Below, one piece after another: positions 12,660 to 24,650 of a DNA stretch of 64,000 bases (positions are counted from its first letter, which is position 1; each line of letters starts with the position of its first letter). Position numbers and translations under genes: made by a program. The stretch covers positions 59,058,930-59,122,929 of the forward strand of contig NC_133777.1 in NCBI RefSeq assembly GCF_003597395.2, written 5' to 3'. Below the pieces are notes generated by a model. That model was not told the origin of the DNA. It searched no databases and saw only the letters and a list, made by a program, of their open reading frames with translations. The DNA comes from Chelonoidis abingdonii (taxonomy: Eukaryota > Chordata > Testudines > Testudinidae).

Positions 12660-13493
12660 AGGACATGAGATTAAGAGTTGCCCTGACAGTGGAGAAGTGG
12701 GTGACTATTGCAGTCTGGAAGCTGGCAACTCCAGACAGCTACTGATTGGTCGCTAACCAGTTTGAAGTGGGAATGTCAACCATTGGAATCGTGTTGATGC
12801 AAGTTTGCAGGGCCATTAATCGCATCCTGCTCAGAAGAACTGTGACTCTGGGGAACGTGCATGACATTGTGGCTGGCTTTGCACAAATGGGTTTCCCTGA
12901 GGAGGGACGATATATGGGACGCATATTCCAATTCTGGCACCAGCCCACAAAGCCTCTGAGTACATTAATCAGAAGGGGTATTTCCCTTTGGTTCTCCAGG
13001 CCCTTGTGGATCACTGTAGGCATTTTATTGACATTAACATAGGTTGGCTCAGAAAGGTGTAGAAGATCACCGTAGGGGAAGTCGAAACACCAATTGTGAT
13101 TCTTGGAGACCCCATTTACTCTTTAATGCCGTGACTCACAAAACCCTATACAGGGAGCCTTGACAGCGGCAAGAAGTAGTTCAACAACAGGCTGTGCTGG
13201 TGCAGAATGACTGTGGAGTGTGTTTTGGCTGTTTAAAGGGTTGACGTTCTCTGTATGGGAAGCTGGACCTGACCGATGACAGCATCCACGTGGTTATATC
13301 GCGTGCTATACCCTCCATAACATTTGTGAAGAGAAGGGTGAAAGATTTACTCAGGCATGGAACTCAAGACGTTCAACACCTGGAGACTGAATTTGAACAG
13401 CCAGAGAGCAGGGCTGTTAGAGGGGCCCAGCGCGGGGCTGCAAGGATTAGGGATGCCCTGAGGGAGCAATTTGAGGCTGAAAGCCACCAGTAA
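12660..13493 (+). pseudogene. PIF/Harbinger DDE transposase, inactivated
   Basis: Reading plus-strand frames in turn gives recognisable HARBI1-type transposase: TVEKWVTIAVWKLATPDSY, then an in-frame stop at 12742 and VANQFEVGMSTIGIVLMQVC, then YGTHIPILAPAH in another frame after about 12910. The tail EFEQPESRAVRGAQRGAARI ends at a stop at 13491-13493. The motif usually read as GAIDGTH has TIYGTH here, so the first catalytic Asp is Tyr. The segment carrying the second Asp (VHDAR) is deleted between GWLRKV (stop) and KITVGEVETPIVILGD. Further stops and frameshifts follow. An AATAAA lies at 13601. The gene converges on the minus-strand Myb-like partner. An active Harbinger enzyme works with that partner in the nucleus to excise and reinsert the element; this copy cannot. 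Confidence 0.85.
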
Positions 13494-13723
13494 TGTCTGG
13501 TGCCCTGCATGGGAGTGAAGTGCAGTGGTTCCATTGTTTGCTACGCTGACTTGCAGTGCCTGTTGCTTTCCTGGGCTAAGGTATCTTTTATTTTATGCAA
13601 TAATAAAGAATGTTTTCAAAACCAAAAAAATCCATTTATTGAAAAGAAAATTCATGTATTGAAAAGAAACACAACTGCTTGGGAAACAGAAAGAGCAAGG
13701 GGGTGGGGTGAGGAACGGTACAA

Positions 13724-15480
13724 TCACAGATTTGTGTATGTCCAGTTATACTCAGCCTTCCTGTCTGGAGTGCTGTGCAATGAGTGCTGCACTTCAGGAC
13801 GGCTATACTGCATGGTGATGGGGGTTGAGTGCAGTGGGTAAGAGTCGTTTTCAGGGCTGGGTGGTGAAGATACAGGTGTTGGATGCAGCTGGTAGCGATA
13901 AGAACCTGGATGTTGGGGAAAGTGGGTTGGAGGTGATGTTGGGACACAAAGGAAAGAGTTTTGGGACAAGGGCTGCAGGAGAGGGCGGGACAGTAGTGCT
14001 CTGCCTGCATGGCTACGACTGCCTGGATCAAATCTGCTTGGTGCTCCATGATACTTATCAGCCAATCTGTACTTTGCTGCTGGAGCTCCACGTTTTTGTG
14101 CTGGTGCTCCTCATTCTACTGACAGATCCTCCTTTCACTCTCCCTCCACTCCTGTGCTTTTAGATTCCTAATAAGGGACTGCTGCATTACTTCATGCAGC
14201 ATGTCTTCTTTGCTTCTACTTGGCCTCTTCCTAATTCTTTGGAGTCTTTCGGATGGTGATAAGATGGATGGCTGAGATCTCAGGGTTGCATCTGTAAAGG
14301 GAAAATGCAACACTTACCAGAGGCAGCATTGTTCACACCAGACAGAGCAATGATTCCCCCATACTTAAGGGCAAGCACAGTCTACACAATAGCATAATTT
14401 GCCCGTCCCTAAGTGAGCGCACATAACCCACAAGAGCCCCAAAATGGTGAGTAAGCACAGGGTCCAGGGGAATGATTGTTTCAGGGCTGTACTGCCCTCT
14501 GGGTTTCTGTGCCTTGGGGAGAGCCAACAACTGCAGGGGGGCCCTATACTGAACACTGTCCCCACATTTTCCACAGGAGTTCGTCCTGGAAGATATCTTG
14601 CTGCTGAGGGTGACCTGCGAAGCAAGGGAAGGTCTTCTTCTACAATGTGGCTTCCGCCATGGCCCATATGCAGCTTGCCTGCGTGCAGCAATGGTCCCCC
14701 TACCCCTCATGGCACAGTGCTGTAGACATGTCAGCCTGACTGGGACAAGGACCATAGTGGCTCTCCCAAGAAACCTGAGCAAGCACATTGCTCAGCTCCT
14801 GGATGATACCTTTGAAGAGATCACTGAGGCCGATTACTGTGATGTGAGAGAGCACATCAACGCCATATTCCTCATCTAGGCATGCATGCAGCCCTAACCC
14901 TCCTTGCCCCAAGAGCCCGCACTGAATAACTTCCTTCTCAAAATAAAAGCCTCTTACCAGGAACCTCCTCTGGTGTTTGTCCTTTCCCAAGCACCAGCCG
15001 CCGTGATTGGCTACCTTACTCCTGGCTTGAGAACAGCTCCTGGCTGCATGCATCTAGGGATGCCGGGGTGTCTTCCTCCTCCTCAGCACCCTCGCTTCTG
15101 CTTTCCTCCTCCTGCCTTGTTGAACTAGGTTCTGAAGTGTCCATGGTGGTACTCGGAGTGGAGGTGGGGCCACTCCCAAGTATTGTGTCCAGCTCTTTGT
15201 AGAAACGGCAGGTCATGGGGGCAGCACTGGAGCAATGGTTTGCCTCGCAGGCTTTGCGGTAGACATTCTGCAGCTCCTTCATTTTAATCCTGCACTGCAG
15301 TGCATCACAGTCATGGCCCCTTTCCATCAAGTCCCTTGATATCTACCTGAAGGTATCGTAATTCCTACAACTGGAGTGCAGCTGGGAGTGGACAGTTTCC
15401 TCTCCCCAAACACTGATGAGGTCCAGCACCTCGCCATTGCTCCAACTGGGGATTGCCTGGTGTGTGGAGGCAAGGTCACC
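13724..15480 (-). pseudogene. Harbinger Myb/SANT-like DNA-binding partner, inactivated
   Basis: The minus strand encodes pieces of the second Harbinger protein. The Myb/SANT region near 15430-15240 reads DLISVWGEE, NYDTFR, stop, ISRDLMERGHD, LQCRIKMKELQNVYRKACEA and MTCRFYKELD. Next come a Thr/Ser and Glu-rich linker to about 15016, a basic segment (SERLQRIRKRPSRSKEDML) at 14116-14313, and a Pro/His/Tyr-rich C terminus ending YTNL at 13724. The in-frame TAG in the Myb domain and later frame shifts break it. The gap 14320-15010 is probably intron. In active elements this protein binds transposon ends and carries the transposase into the nucleus. The product family is recognised from the trihelix-like Trp/Tyr spacing and from recall of turtle copies. 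Confidence 0.78.
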
Positions 15481-16439
15481 TGGAAAGATTCACTGAGAGC
15501 ACTCTACACCTTGCTGAGCAAACAGGAAGGGGATTTTCAAAATTCCCAGAGAATTTAAAAGGTGAGTCTGATGGCTGGTCACCTGAGGGCAGGGTAGTAG
15601 AGTTCAAAGTGATGACCAGAATGGCTAGAACAGGCATTGTGGGACACTTCTGGAGGCCGATCAGATCGCATTAACAGACCAGGGCGTCCATGCTGACGCT
15701 GTGGTGCTCCATCAGGGACGCATCAAATGTTATTCTACTCACCAAGGTGGAGTACCAGGAACGCTCTAGTCGCAGAGTCAGAGCGCTCTACGGGCCTTGC
15801 CAGTGTGGACGTGTCGGGAGTTAGAGCGCACAGGGCTGCTTTAATGCACTCTAACTCGCAAGTGTAGCCATGCCCTTAGTTTTCTTGGCATGCAATATCA
15901 GATCCCTACTTTTCTTCTGTAGGTATCTTGAAAATTGCTCTAGTGCCTTTCATCCTCAAGAGGACAGTGTGCTCCTCAAATGACATATATAAAATATTAG
16001 TGAAATGCAGCCACTTCTGAGGTGGAAAGGTGACAGTCAGTTAGATAATTAGTGCACACCTGTGAAGGAGTGAAAGCTTTGGTCAATGGAGGCAAGCCCC
16101 CTACTCACAATTTTTGGGTGTTCAAAATTAGCCACCCTCATAAGTGGATGGACTATCATAGTTGCTGAGTCCCCTGTGGTGATGTGCTGAAAGCTAGAGC
16201 AAGGAGCACAGAGTGGTAAATGTGCTTATAATAGAGGAAAATAAATTAATTAGCAATGACCAGGATGTCCTGGATAATCAGCACCATTTCAACATATAGT
16301 GAGACCTCACATAGTAGCTGCTCAAGTGCCTTCCAGCAGGCACCCACAACTTCCACCACAGTTACTGGATGCTGAACACCTCTGAAATTCAGGGCAGTTT
16401 CTTCTTTGTGACTCAGTAGCACTCACAACTGTGGAAGGA

Positions 16440-16665
16440 TGGACTTGTGGGCAAGGCACAGGACAAGGAGTCAGGATACCTGGCTCACTCAGCTGTGCCC
16501 CAGACTTGCATTATGACTTTGGGCAAGACAGTTAACCTCTCTGTAATCTCTAGTTTGGCCTCTGCCTCATATTAGTGTTGCAGACTCATTAAAGTTTACG
16601 GAAAGCTGAGATGCTGTGGAGATAAGCACCGTAAAAATGCCTATAAATTAAAAAATATTAAGAGC
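16440..16665 (+). repeat. MIR SINE
   Basis: The core reads aggagtcaggatacctggct, then atgactttgggcaagacagt and taacctctctgtaatctc, the usual MIR tRNA/core order. The 3' part (gagatgctgtggagataagc) follows. It is an old copy on the plus strand. Confidence 0.8.
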
Positions 16666-17297
16666 GCAAGTAGCTAGTTATTAAGTGGACACAGTGGCAA
16701 TGGATATAATCTGACAGGGAACGTCTTGAAGGTTTTAAAATATTTCTGGTTTTAAAACCTACCACATTGTCACCATGGAAGCTTATTATTAAAAAAAAAA
16801 TGCCCTCCCTCTTAGCTCCCTCCCCACACTCTTTGGTGCTTATGAATGATTCAACCAGAGCATGTTTGCTCTCTAGGTACAGAAAGAGTCATCAGCCCAA
16901 AAAAGAGGAGTACAGGTTAGCCAGCTAGAGACATGCCAAGAGCTTTATTGACATCACTGATCACCTCATTGATTTTTTGGCTGCTAATAAACACGGCAAT
17001 TTCCCACTGGTTAGGTGAAAAGGACGAGATGTGGAAGGGAAATACATATTTTAAGAAGCAGATATTGCAACCAGTGAAAAACAAAAATTAAATACACTCG
17101 ATACTGGCTATATTTAATGTCTATGTCATGTGTATGTAATTGAACTGTAAGCTGATTTAAATTCTACTTAATATTAACTATTCATTTAACAAATTCTCTT
17201 GGATTTCCTTATGAACTGGGCCAAATTCTGATCTTAGTTACTCCAGTATTAGAGCAGAATAACTCTACCAAATCTACTAAGAGGATGACAGTATTAC

Positions 17298-17420
17298 TTA
17301 TTTGTATTGCAGTGGTGCCCAGAGGCCACCATCAGCCTCTGGTCTCATTCTGCTAGGTGCTGTACAACTGCACAGGAAGAGACCTTCCCTATATGGAAGA
17401 GCTTACAGTATAAGAGCTTG
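17298..17420 (-). repeat. MIR-like SINE 3' region
   Basis: The plus strand reads ttatttgtattgcagtggtg, then ctgctaggtgctgtacaact and gaagagcttacagtataag. Its complement ends in an ATAAATAA-like tail, as MIR-type SINEs do. Confidence 0.6.
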
Positions 17421-17919
17421 ATCTTGCAGTTACTTCGGCGTGGACATATCTTTGCACTCATTGAGCACCACATTGAAATCACTAGGATCCTGTGTGCACA
17501 CAAGGGGTATGTTCCTGTTTATCCAGTTGCAGGAACAGGCCCTAGCTAAAGAGAAGATGCAACGAAGGGCTGTAGCAAACGGAGGGACTAGAGAATAAAA
17601 GAAATGCATTGCATAGACTGGTCATGTGCACAATTAGCACCTAGGAGTATTAGACGTAACACAGGTTGATAGTCAAGGAAGTAAAATTAGATTATATGGG
17701 CCAAATTCTTGGCCCTACTCAGGTCTCTTTGTATTGTCAGTGCAGTGTGAAGGGAACTTAATCCTGTCCTAACAGGGCCACTGAGGATTTGCCCAGCATG
17801 ATGGCATAAAGCCAGCCCCTTCTGTTCCTCTTCCAGTACTGGTGATGGGAGGGGCATTCTTGGGCATAGCCAGGGTGCACTGTTACCCATGCTGGTCCCA
17901 CGGGGAAGCCATTATAAAC

Positions 17920-18364
17920 CAGTGCAGGTTAGACCATCCCTTAGAAACTGACCCCAGGATTGGCTTACAGCTGGTTCAGCTTCTCCCCACCACAGCTGGC
18001 CAGCAATTCAGCATAGCTGATGAATTATCCCTAAAACTCCAAACCTGAAAAACAAAACTTTGTTTGGTGAAGCCTCTAAGCACTGAGGGGGAAAGGTGTA
18101 TGCTTAAGCAGAGCGTGCACCCTAAACTCCCTCCTGCACCCAAATCCCTAGCCCCAGCCTGGTAAAAGGGAGTGAGGGTGAGGGAGAGTGGGCAACGGAG
18201 GGAGGGGGGATGGAGTGAGTGGGGGCTGGGAAGTGGAGGGAGGAGCCTTGGGGGAAGCGATGGAGTGGGGGTGGGACCTTGGGCTGAGCAGAAACCTGGG
18301 GGGTCCCCAAAAATTTGTAAATCAAAATGGGGGTCCTTGGGTTGCTAAAGTTTGAGAACCGCTG
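17920..18364. mobile_element. Probable non-autonomous hAT element
   Basis: The right end is agtttgagaaccgctg, the complement of the frequent hAT terminus CAGNGGTTCTCAAACT. The flanks ttataaac (17912-17919) and ctataaac (18365-18372) match at 7 of 8. The left terminus CAGTGCAGG only partly matches the right one, so the left boundary is tentative. The interior has a GC-rich block at 18120-18300. Confidence 0.55.
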
Positions 18365-18382
18365 CTATAAACCATACTGGGT

Positions 18383-18590
18383 AGAATCATAGGGTTAGGA
18401 GGGGGAGCTAGGGTAATCAAATCTAATGCCCTGCCAAAATGTAGGATTTGTTGTATTTAAACCATCCAAGACAAATCGCTATCCAGCCTCCTTTAGAAAA
18501 TGTCCAGTGAAGCAGCTCCCTAGTTAGTCTGTTTCATTGTCCTATTGTTCCACCATTAGGAAGTTTTTCTTGAGATTTAGTATGGATGGC
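18383..18590 (-). repeat. CR1 LINE 3'-end fragment
   Basis: It begins agaatcatagggttaggag and continues through ccaccattaggaagtttttc, the reverse complement of a CR1 3' region. It is non-coding and 5' truncated. Confidence 0.75.
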
Positions 18591-19384
18591 AATGTGAAAC
18601 TCCATACAAGTGACTAGGAAAACCTACAAAGAATCTGTAAAAACAGTCATGAGAATCCTCCTCCTTAATGTTCCTGTAGCAAATGGGGAGACGCAGCAAA
18701 GCTTACCACAGTATCTCTAATGTGAAGGAATGGAATCTGGAAAAAATGAACTGTTTACTTTTTATCCAGGAGGTCAAACTCTTACATGCTCAAAGTCCAA
18801 AGAGAGAGTAATGTCTTGGTAGAAGAGTAAGGGAGCTGTTATGGCACTTGGTGAATATCTGCTACTGCTTAGATCTGTAAGTGTACAAATGCTACTAAAA
18901 TCATGCAAGAGTGACATCCTTCCAGCCCTTTTGTGCAAAGCAGAGATGCAACAACTGAAGGAGTCAGAAGGGGAAAGATGGGTTATGCATGAGAACAGCT
19001 GTGTAAATAAAATCCTGACAGGTGAACTAGAAGAGGTTAATTTTGTGTTGTCGTCTTAACATTTTTTTGCCACCAAAAAGTCACCTTCCCCTACTGTGTA
19101 TATACTATGTAGCACATGGTGGATGTAATAAATCTACCCATGCTCCCAGTTTTTGGCTGGTGTATTGAATCCAGCATCTGTTACATTCTGTAGGGCAGAG
19201 AAGGTGAGATGGCAGTTCATGCATGTGAGAGAGCAGTGATTCAGAATGGGAAAGGATATGCTGCATAAATCATACTTCTTCAGCCTCTGCCAAGAATGAC
19301 CGTGTATTTCCACTGTATTGAAATTCATTGTGTAGTCAAAACATGCACTGTCTTTCATCAATGTGATGATAAAACTGGTTGTAT
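18591..19384. other. Intron sequence, nothing recognised
   Basis: No supported gene or repeat family. Confidence 0.4.
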
Positions 19385-19610
19385 GTGTATAGTGCCTGTC
19401 AGCTGAGGAGCTGAAACCATTTTAGTTATTTTAACCTCTGCACTCAGAGATGGGTATGTAGTTCACCACCCACAACAAAAATGGGAAAACTGAGGCACAC
19501 ACAGGTTAAGTGACTTGGTGAAGGCCAAAAGCTCATTGGCTGATCAGGAATCCTGACCTCCAGGCCTGCGTGCTCTGGCCACTTGGTCACACTGTAAGTG
19601 TTAGGGTATT
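19385..19610 (-). repeat. MIR SINE
   Basis: The plus strand has gggaaaactgaggcacacac, aggttaagtgacttggtgaa and gaatcctgacctccaggcct: the antisense of the MIR core (caagtcacttaacc, cctcagttttccc). Confidence 0.8.
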
Positions 19611-22076
19611 TTCACCAACGATGTATAAATCTGTGGGAATTAGGTGTGTGCCTATAGAGAACTCACACCACACATTGCTCTTACTGTCAGCGATCAATCA
19701 AGAATAATATAAAATTGTTCCCTTCTGTTATGCTTTACAGATCTTTGTGGAAATACAGTAGTGCTTCTGTGACACCCATCAGCTTGGTCATCTCCAGTGA
19801 CTGACCCCAAGATCTGCAGAGCTAAAGCATGAGCCTCTATGTGGACCAGGCCCACGGGGTGACAGGTAACACACTGAATAGCGGGTTACACGTCCATTTT
19901 GTTTCTGATTAATACTCTCCCCACTGCAGTAGGTAGTTTCCTTCCATCCTGCATGCCTGCCCCTTTGGAACTCCAGTTGTGTCTGTCAAATATTCACTAT
20001 ACCAGTTTCCTTTGTTACTGATGAAAAGTGCATCAAAAGTTATGTTTTGATGATTTTTTTGTAAGCCTCCACTGTAACTGTCCTGTTTAGTTTATGGTTT
20101 TTACATGGCCAGTGCTGTGGCATCTTGGATCATGACTTACTGTAAATAAAGGCTCAACAAATTAATCTGTCCCAAATATGCAGTGCATGGAGCCCCTACT
20201 CTGCATGCCTCCCCAACCAAACACACTATATCATCAGGTTTGACCAAAACGATGTGTTTGCTGCCATGCTCCAATTAATAAATTGAGGCTGTTACAGCCA
20301 CTGAATTCCTGGGGACCCTCCATTCTCCAAGAGTGTGCAAGCAGTGACTGTCAGGAAAAATATCTCTGCTGCTGATGGCCATCATGATAAAGCAGAGTGT
20401 GAGAGCTGGCCCCAAAGACAGCCACTTCTAGAGTATATAGGATTTACTAGATTAGCACCAACACCGTCAGTTGCCCCTGAAAGCAAGTGGGAAGCAAATT
20501 TAAAAATGGACATAGCACAGATGAAATGCGCAGCTGTCAGACTCCCTAGGCTAAGCAGGCAGACTGCACTGCCAGCATCACCTCTGCCCACCTCAGACTG
20601 AGCTGCAGCTGAGTTAGTTAGTGTACGTGTCTTGGGCAAGCAATGGCAATTCTGATCAAAGTGAAGCCTGATGAAAGAGAGACTTAGTTCTGAGTGTTAC
20701 TGGCAACACACAGTGCCTCACAGTCTCCGCAGTAGCCTTGTATATGTGCAGCAGTGACCAGGGCTGATTGGAGCCCTGTGTCACCACCACAAGTGAGCAG
20801 CTACTTGGTGCTATCCACTGTCTGCTACTTCCCATGTTCTTCTCTGAGACCTGCAGCGAAGAACAGAGAATCTAAAGGACAATCCCATTGGCCAATTTGA
20901 TCCTGCTGGCATGTCAGCAATACTTTGTGCTCAGCCATATCAAAGGCTAATAAATTTAATATCATCATCATGGGCACTTGACCTCTGTCCACTGTCACTA
21001 GATCATCAGCTAAAGGAATGAGTGGAGTCTCTGTACCATGGCCAGGCATGACAGAGAATGATAGCAAAAATATTTGCAAAAATTATCCACTCTTCTGCCT
21101 CTCCTGATATTGCTGAGGGAAGAGGAATAGGTACCAAATGAATTCCTGCTGAGCTCCCAGAGAGCTTGAGAATTAATAGCTTATAGTGGAGAAGTGATAG
21201 TCTAGGCCTGAATATTCCTTAGTTCAACATGGACAGTTCTCCAGTGCCTATTCCTCCAAAGCACACATTATACACACCTGGCAGAGTGGTCCCCATAGTG
21301 TGAGGAGAGAGGAGTTGAACAGTGGATGATATTTAAATAGTAATAAAGGGTTGTAGTGGGTTGCTTTGTGTTCTTAAAAGCTAACCAAGTGTCTAAAGCT
21401 TCAGTTAAAAAATGCAGCATTAGCAAAGAATATAGTTCAAGAACTAGTTAATAGGTAGTTTATATATATAGATTATAAGAGAGAAATCAAAAAGTTCTTT
21501 AGCAATAATTTCTGTAGTGTAGGACCAGACAGCTGAACAATTTATCCTTACCGCATGCAGAAAGGTTACAAAACATATATGCAGTTGGAATAATCCAATC
21601 CAACAATTTAATCCCCAAATGAGTTGTTACTAGACTGAAGCTATTGGGCACTCAGTTGGGAGGATTCTACAGGGAAATCTTGGTTACAAAATCATTTTGT
21701 ACCAAATGAACCTGGGAATTCTGCTCAAGGTTCAGAGTAAAATTGAAACCTGATATCTTTTGAGTACTGCTTCTATTGATTTATTGAGTTTTCTAACTAG
21801 CTTCCCCTCTCCCCAAGTACAAACCTCCCTATCCAGTGGCTGGGTGGGAACACTTTGTAGCTAAAAGTTTTCTTACGAAAATGTTCAGTAAGAACTTTCT
21901 GTGAGATGAAATTTTGTTAACTGTGCATGTGTTCATGTGTTGTGCACCTGTTTTATGTGCATTAAGAGCTGTGTCTTATGGCAATAGAAAGTATTCTGAC
22001 TGGTATTGGTGCACTAGTCTTTAGCAGGGACCAAGTTTCAGCTATGCGTATAATTTAAGTATAACAAATTGATTTT
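19611..22076. other. Intron sequence, nothing recognised
   Basis: About 2.4 kb with no supported gene. Open frames at 20335-20601 and 20825-21079 have no recognisable domain or splice context. Confidence 0.4.
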
Positions 22077-22080
22077 GATA

Positions 22081-23361
22081 TGTAAGCAGAGTCAGGATGA
22101 GCTGTACCCTGACATCTGGTGGTGAAGTATGGGAAGTGTGGAAAGAATGTCTGGAATGCGAAATCTCAAATATTTGCATAGGCACGCCTCCCATCCCAGA
22201 CTGCCGAGCATGTGGGACCTGCTTGTGACAGAACATGACTCAACTCAGTTGGGTGGTACTTGCTATGATGAAGGGACATGGATTCCAAACCCTGTGAATA
22301 GAGAGGTTGGGGGACAGGTATTTTGTGCCTGGTTGAGGTGCCAGGCTCCTTGTGAGCTAGAAGCACCCAGTTGCACCCTTCTCACATCTCTCCACCTGTG
22401 GGATGTCAGAGTTGATTTTTCTTTATTCCCTTAAGACTCTAGATACACTCCTTCTGTTTTTTTTTTCCTTGCTGATAAAATGATTAGAAATCAATTCATG
22501 AAATTAGAGGAGAAAGATGCCCTATACATTCTAATGGAGCCAGGAACTGCAAATAAAATCACTACAGTTACTACTAAGAAAACAAAGGCCAAATTCTGCT
22601 CTTGTGCAGCAGTCAGTTGAAAAATAGTCACAGAAGCTGATGGAGATATTCCCAATTTTTATTATTGGGTAGCTAAGATCAGAATCTGGCCACTGCAGTC
22701 TTTAGGTTTTTATCTAATAGGGAATAAGTAGTAATAGCAGAATTTACTGGGGCTGAAAGTTGGGGCTGATTTCTACTTCTGTCAGATTTGAGGATATCTA
22801 CAGAATGGAATCTTGTATACAAATGTGATTACAGAAGTGCTAAAACAGGAACCTACACTTATGCTTGAAAGTCGTGCTTAACTATGGACTTAAGTGCTGA
22901 GCACTCACCTGCTCCCACTGGAATGTGGCTAGAAAAAATAAAACAAAAATCAGGCAGACTAGACCTCATATTTCTCCAGAGCTAAATGGATCTAGAATGT
23001 CAACTCTTCTGTTCTAAATATAGAACCTGTGACTTTTCTATTGGGTTCTAAATTTGGCATCTCTCCACTTGCCCTTGAGCAGTATTAGTGGGGTGGGTTG
23101 TGAGCAGCAGGACAAAAATGTTTACACTTGATTGCTTACAGTTAAGTGCTTTAGCTAAAGCTTTTTTAGGGACCTACTTATGGATTGAGGTGCCAGACTG
23201 TAGGCATGCATCTAGAGGCGCCCAGGAGGGTATGGTATGTAAGTGTCCCAGGTCACTGGGTGGGGGCTCAAGCCGGTTATGCCTTGTGTTATTGAAACGG
23301 AACCCCTGGATACTGAACCTGGCCCTTGTTGCTGCCAACTCAGAGGGGCAGAAGGGTTACA
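22081..23361 (+). mobile_element. Solo LTR split by an inserted segment, 4-bp TSD
   Basis: The LTR starts TGTAAGCAG and ends GGGTTACA (inverted TGTAA/TTACA), flanked by gata at 22077-22080 and 23362-23365. Its 3' part (gaacccctgga ... cagaagggttaca) is homologous to 31195-31334. A foreign 767-bp block (22444-23210) interrupts it, bounded by tctaga on both sides (22438-22443 and 23211-23216). Without it the LTR would be about 510 bp and would read through cccttaagactctagaggcg, matching the related copy's cccttagagggg at that point. There is no adjoining internal region. The strand is inferred from the related copy and is less certain. Confidence 0.82.
22448..23211 (+). repeat. 764-bp perfect direct repeat, copy 1 (inserted copy)
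   Basis: It is identical, as far as base-by-base reading shows, to 39763-40526 (constant offset 17315, no indels, same T10 run near the start). It sits inside the LTR at 22081-23361, so this copy is the newcomer. Four bases (taca) between the LTR target duplication and the repeat are not shared with copy 2. It contains no gene and no terminal repeats. Confidence 0.93.
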
Positions 23362-23668
23362 GATAGATTAAGTATGCAAGTGAAGGGAGGAAGATAAGTC
23401 AGCAGGACTCGATTTCAGCTAGCCAAGGGACCAGATACAGAAATTGCAGATTATCTTCTGAAAAATCGTGACAAACAGGAGCTCAAGGAACTAAGAGACT
23501 GGAGAAAGGCAGTCCTCTACCTTCAGGTATCACCAACTAGTTTTCTAATGTGTAATAAAGAAATCCTCCTGTAAAGACTCAGAAGAGAAAAACAGTTAAA
23601 TAGAACAAATCATGCAAGGTCAGCCCGGTAGTTTTCTGTGTAAAAATTACAGTGGACAAAGTGACTTA

Positions 23669-23880
23669 AATTAGGAGCATAAGAACTGCCACACTGGATC
23701 AAGCCAGTGGTCCATCTAGCTCCAGTATTTTGTCTCTGACAATGGCCAGCATCAGGTGCTCCAGAGAAAGGTGCAAGTCAGTCTGCAGTGAACATTTACG
23801 GAATAACTTGCCCACAGAGGTATTTTTTCCTAACCCCCTAACCCTTATTTCTATACCTGTGGAATGTAAAGAAAATTAAA
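23669..23880 (-). repeat. CR1 LINE fragment
   Basis: The plus strand reads ataagaactgccacactgga, tcaagccagtggtccatcta and ggccagcatcaggtgctcc, the reverse complement of a CR1 3' region widespread in turtles. Confidence 0.75.
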
Positions 23881-24386
23881 CAGATGAAATCTGTAGAAGC
23901 TGTTAACTGACAAGGATTTTGCAAATCCTGTCTCCATAGTCACAGAATGCCCTGACTATTCTACTGGGACTGGGAGACACAGGATGCTGGGTACAGCATG
24001 AATGGGATCTACACTAATTTTTCACCATGGAGAAGGTGTTTCACCATGGAGTGGAGGTGAAACTGTGACTGTGGAAATGTTTCTCTTGTTGCTCTAGCTG
24101 CCTGGGAAAAAGGGGCAACACCACATTGCAAATAGCCCGGTTGCCTGGCTGTGTGCTGGGACTAGGAATTGCACCTAGGTGAAAGTCAAAATTACAAAAT
24201 AATCTGGAAATTACAGTCAGAGGGACTCATTTAAACAGGATGAGCTTTAATTCAGTTAAATGGAAAAGTATGCACTAGGGCTAGGGGCAGGGAATTGGTG
24301 ACCATGGAAGATAGTGTATACCAACTCCAGTCATGTGAAGGGGGTAGATTTATTTGTGTATGTGTGTACAGCAACTAGCACAAAGT

Positions 24387-24618
24387 CAGGGCTGGCTCCA
24401 GGGTTTTTGCTGACACAAGTGGCGGGGAAAAAAAAAGCCGCAATTGCGATCGGTGGCAGCTCCACCACTCTTTCTTCTTCAGCGGCAATTCGGCGGCAGG
24501 TCCTTCCCTCCGAGAGGGACCGGCCGCCAAATTGCCACTGAAGAGCCCAATGTGCTGTCCTTTTCCCTTGGCTGCCCCAAGCACTTGCTTGCTGAGCTGA
24601 TGCCTTGAGCCGACCCTG
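24387..24618. mobile_element. Non-autonomous hAT element, degenerate 8-bp TSD
   Basis: The 232-bp element runs from CAGGGCTGGCTCCAGGG to TTGAGCCGACCCTG (inverted ends). The flanks cacaaagt (24379-24386) and cacacagg (24619-24626) match at 6 of 8. The interior carries inverted ggcaattcggcgg/ccgccaaattgcc arms. It is the same family as 34263-34560. Confidence 0.8.
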
Positions 24619-24650
24619 CACACAGGAGCCCCTAACTAGGGCCCTTAGAT

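Larger units (their letters stand above)
12625..15875. mobile_element. Decayed two-gene PIF/Harbinger transposon
   Basis: Two convergent broken genes (a transposase on plus and a Myb/SANT-like protein on minus) and a non-coding right end with GC-rich inverted motifs (15660-15875). This is the classic PIF/Harbinger arrangement. The right terminus reads gtagccatgccc followed by tta (15876-15878), which fits the 3-bp TWA target site of the superfamily. No matching left terminus is found, so the left end is truncated or diverged and its boundary is approximate. Confidence 0.8.

Noticed and set aside
14444..14879. Plus-strand open frames between the Harbinger genes
   Set aside because: They lie in the likely intron of the minus-strand Myb-like gene and have no recognised domain.
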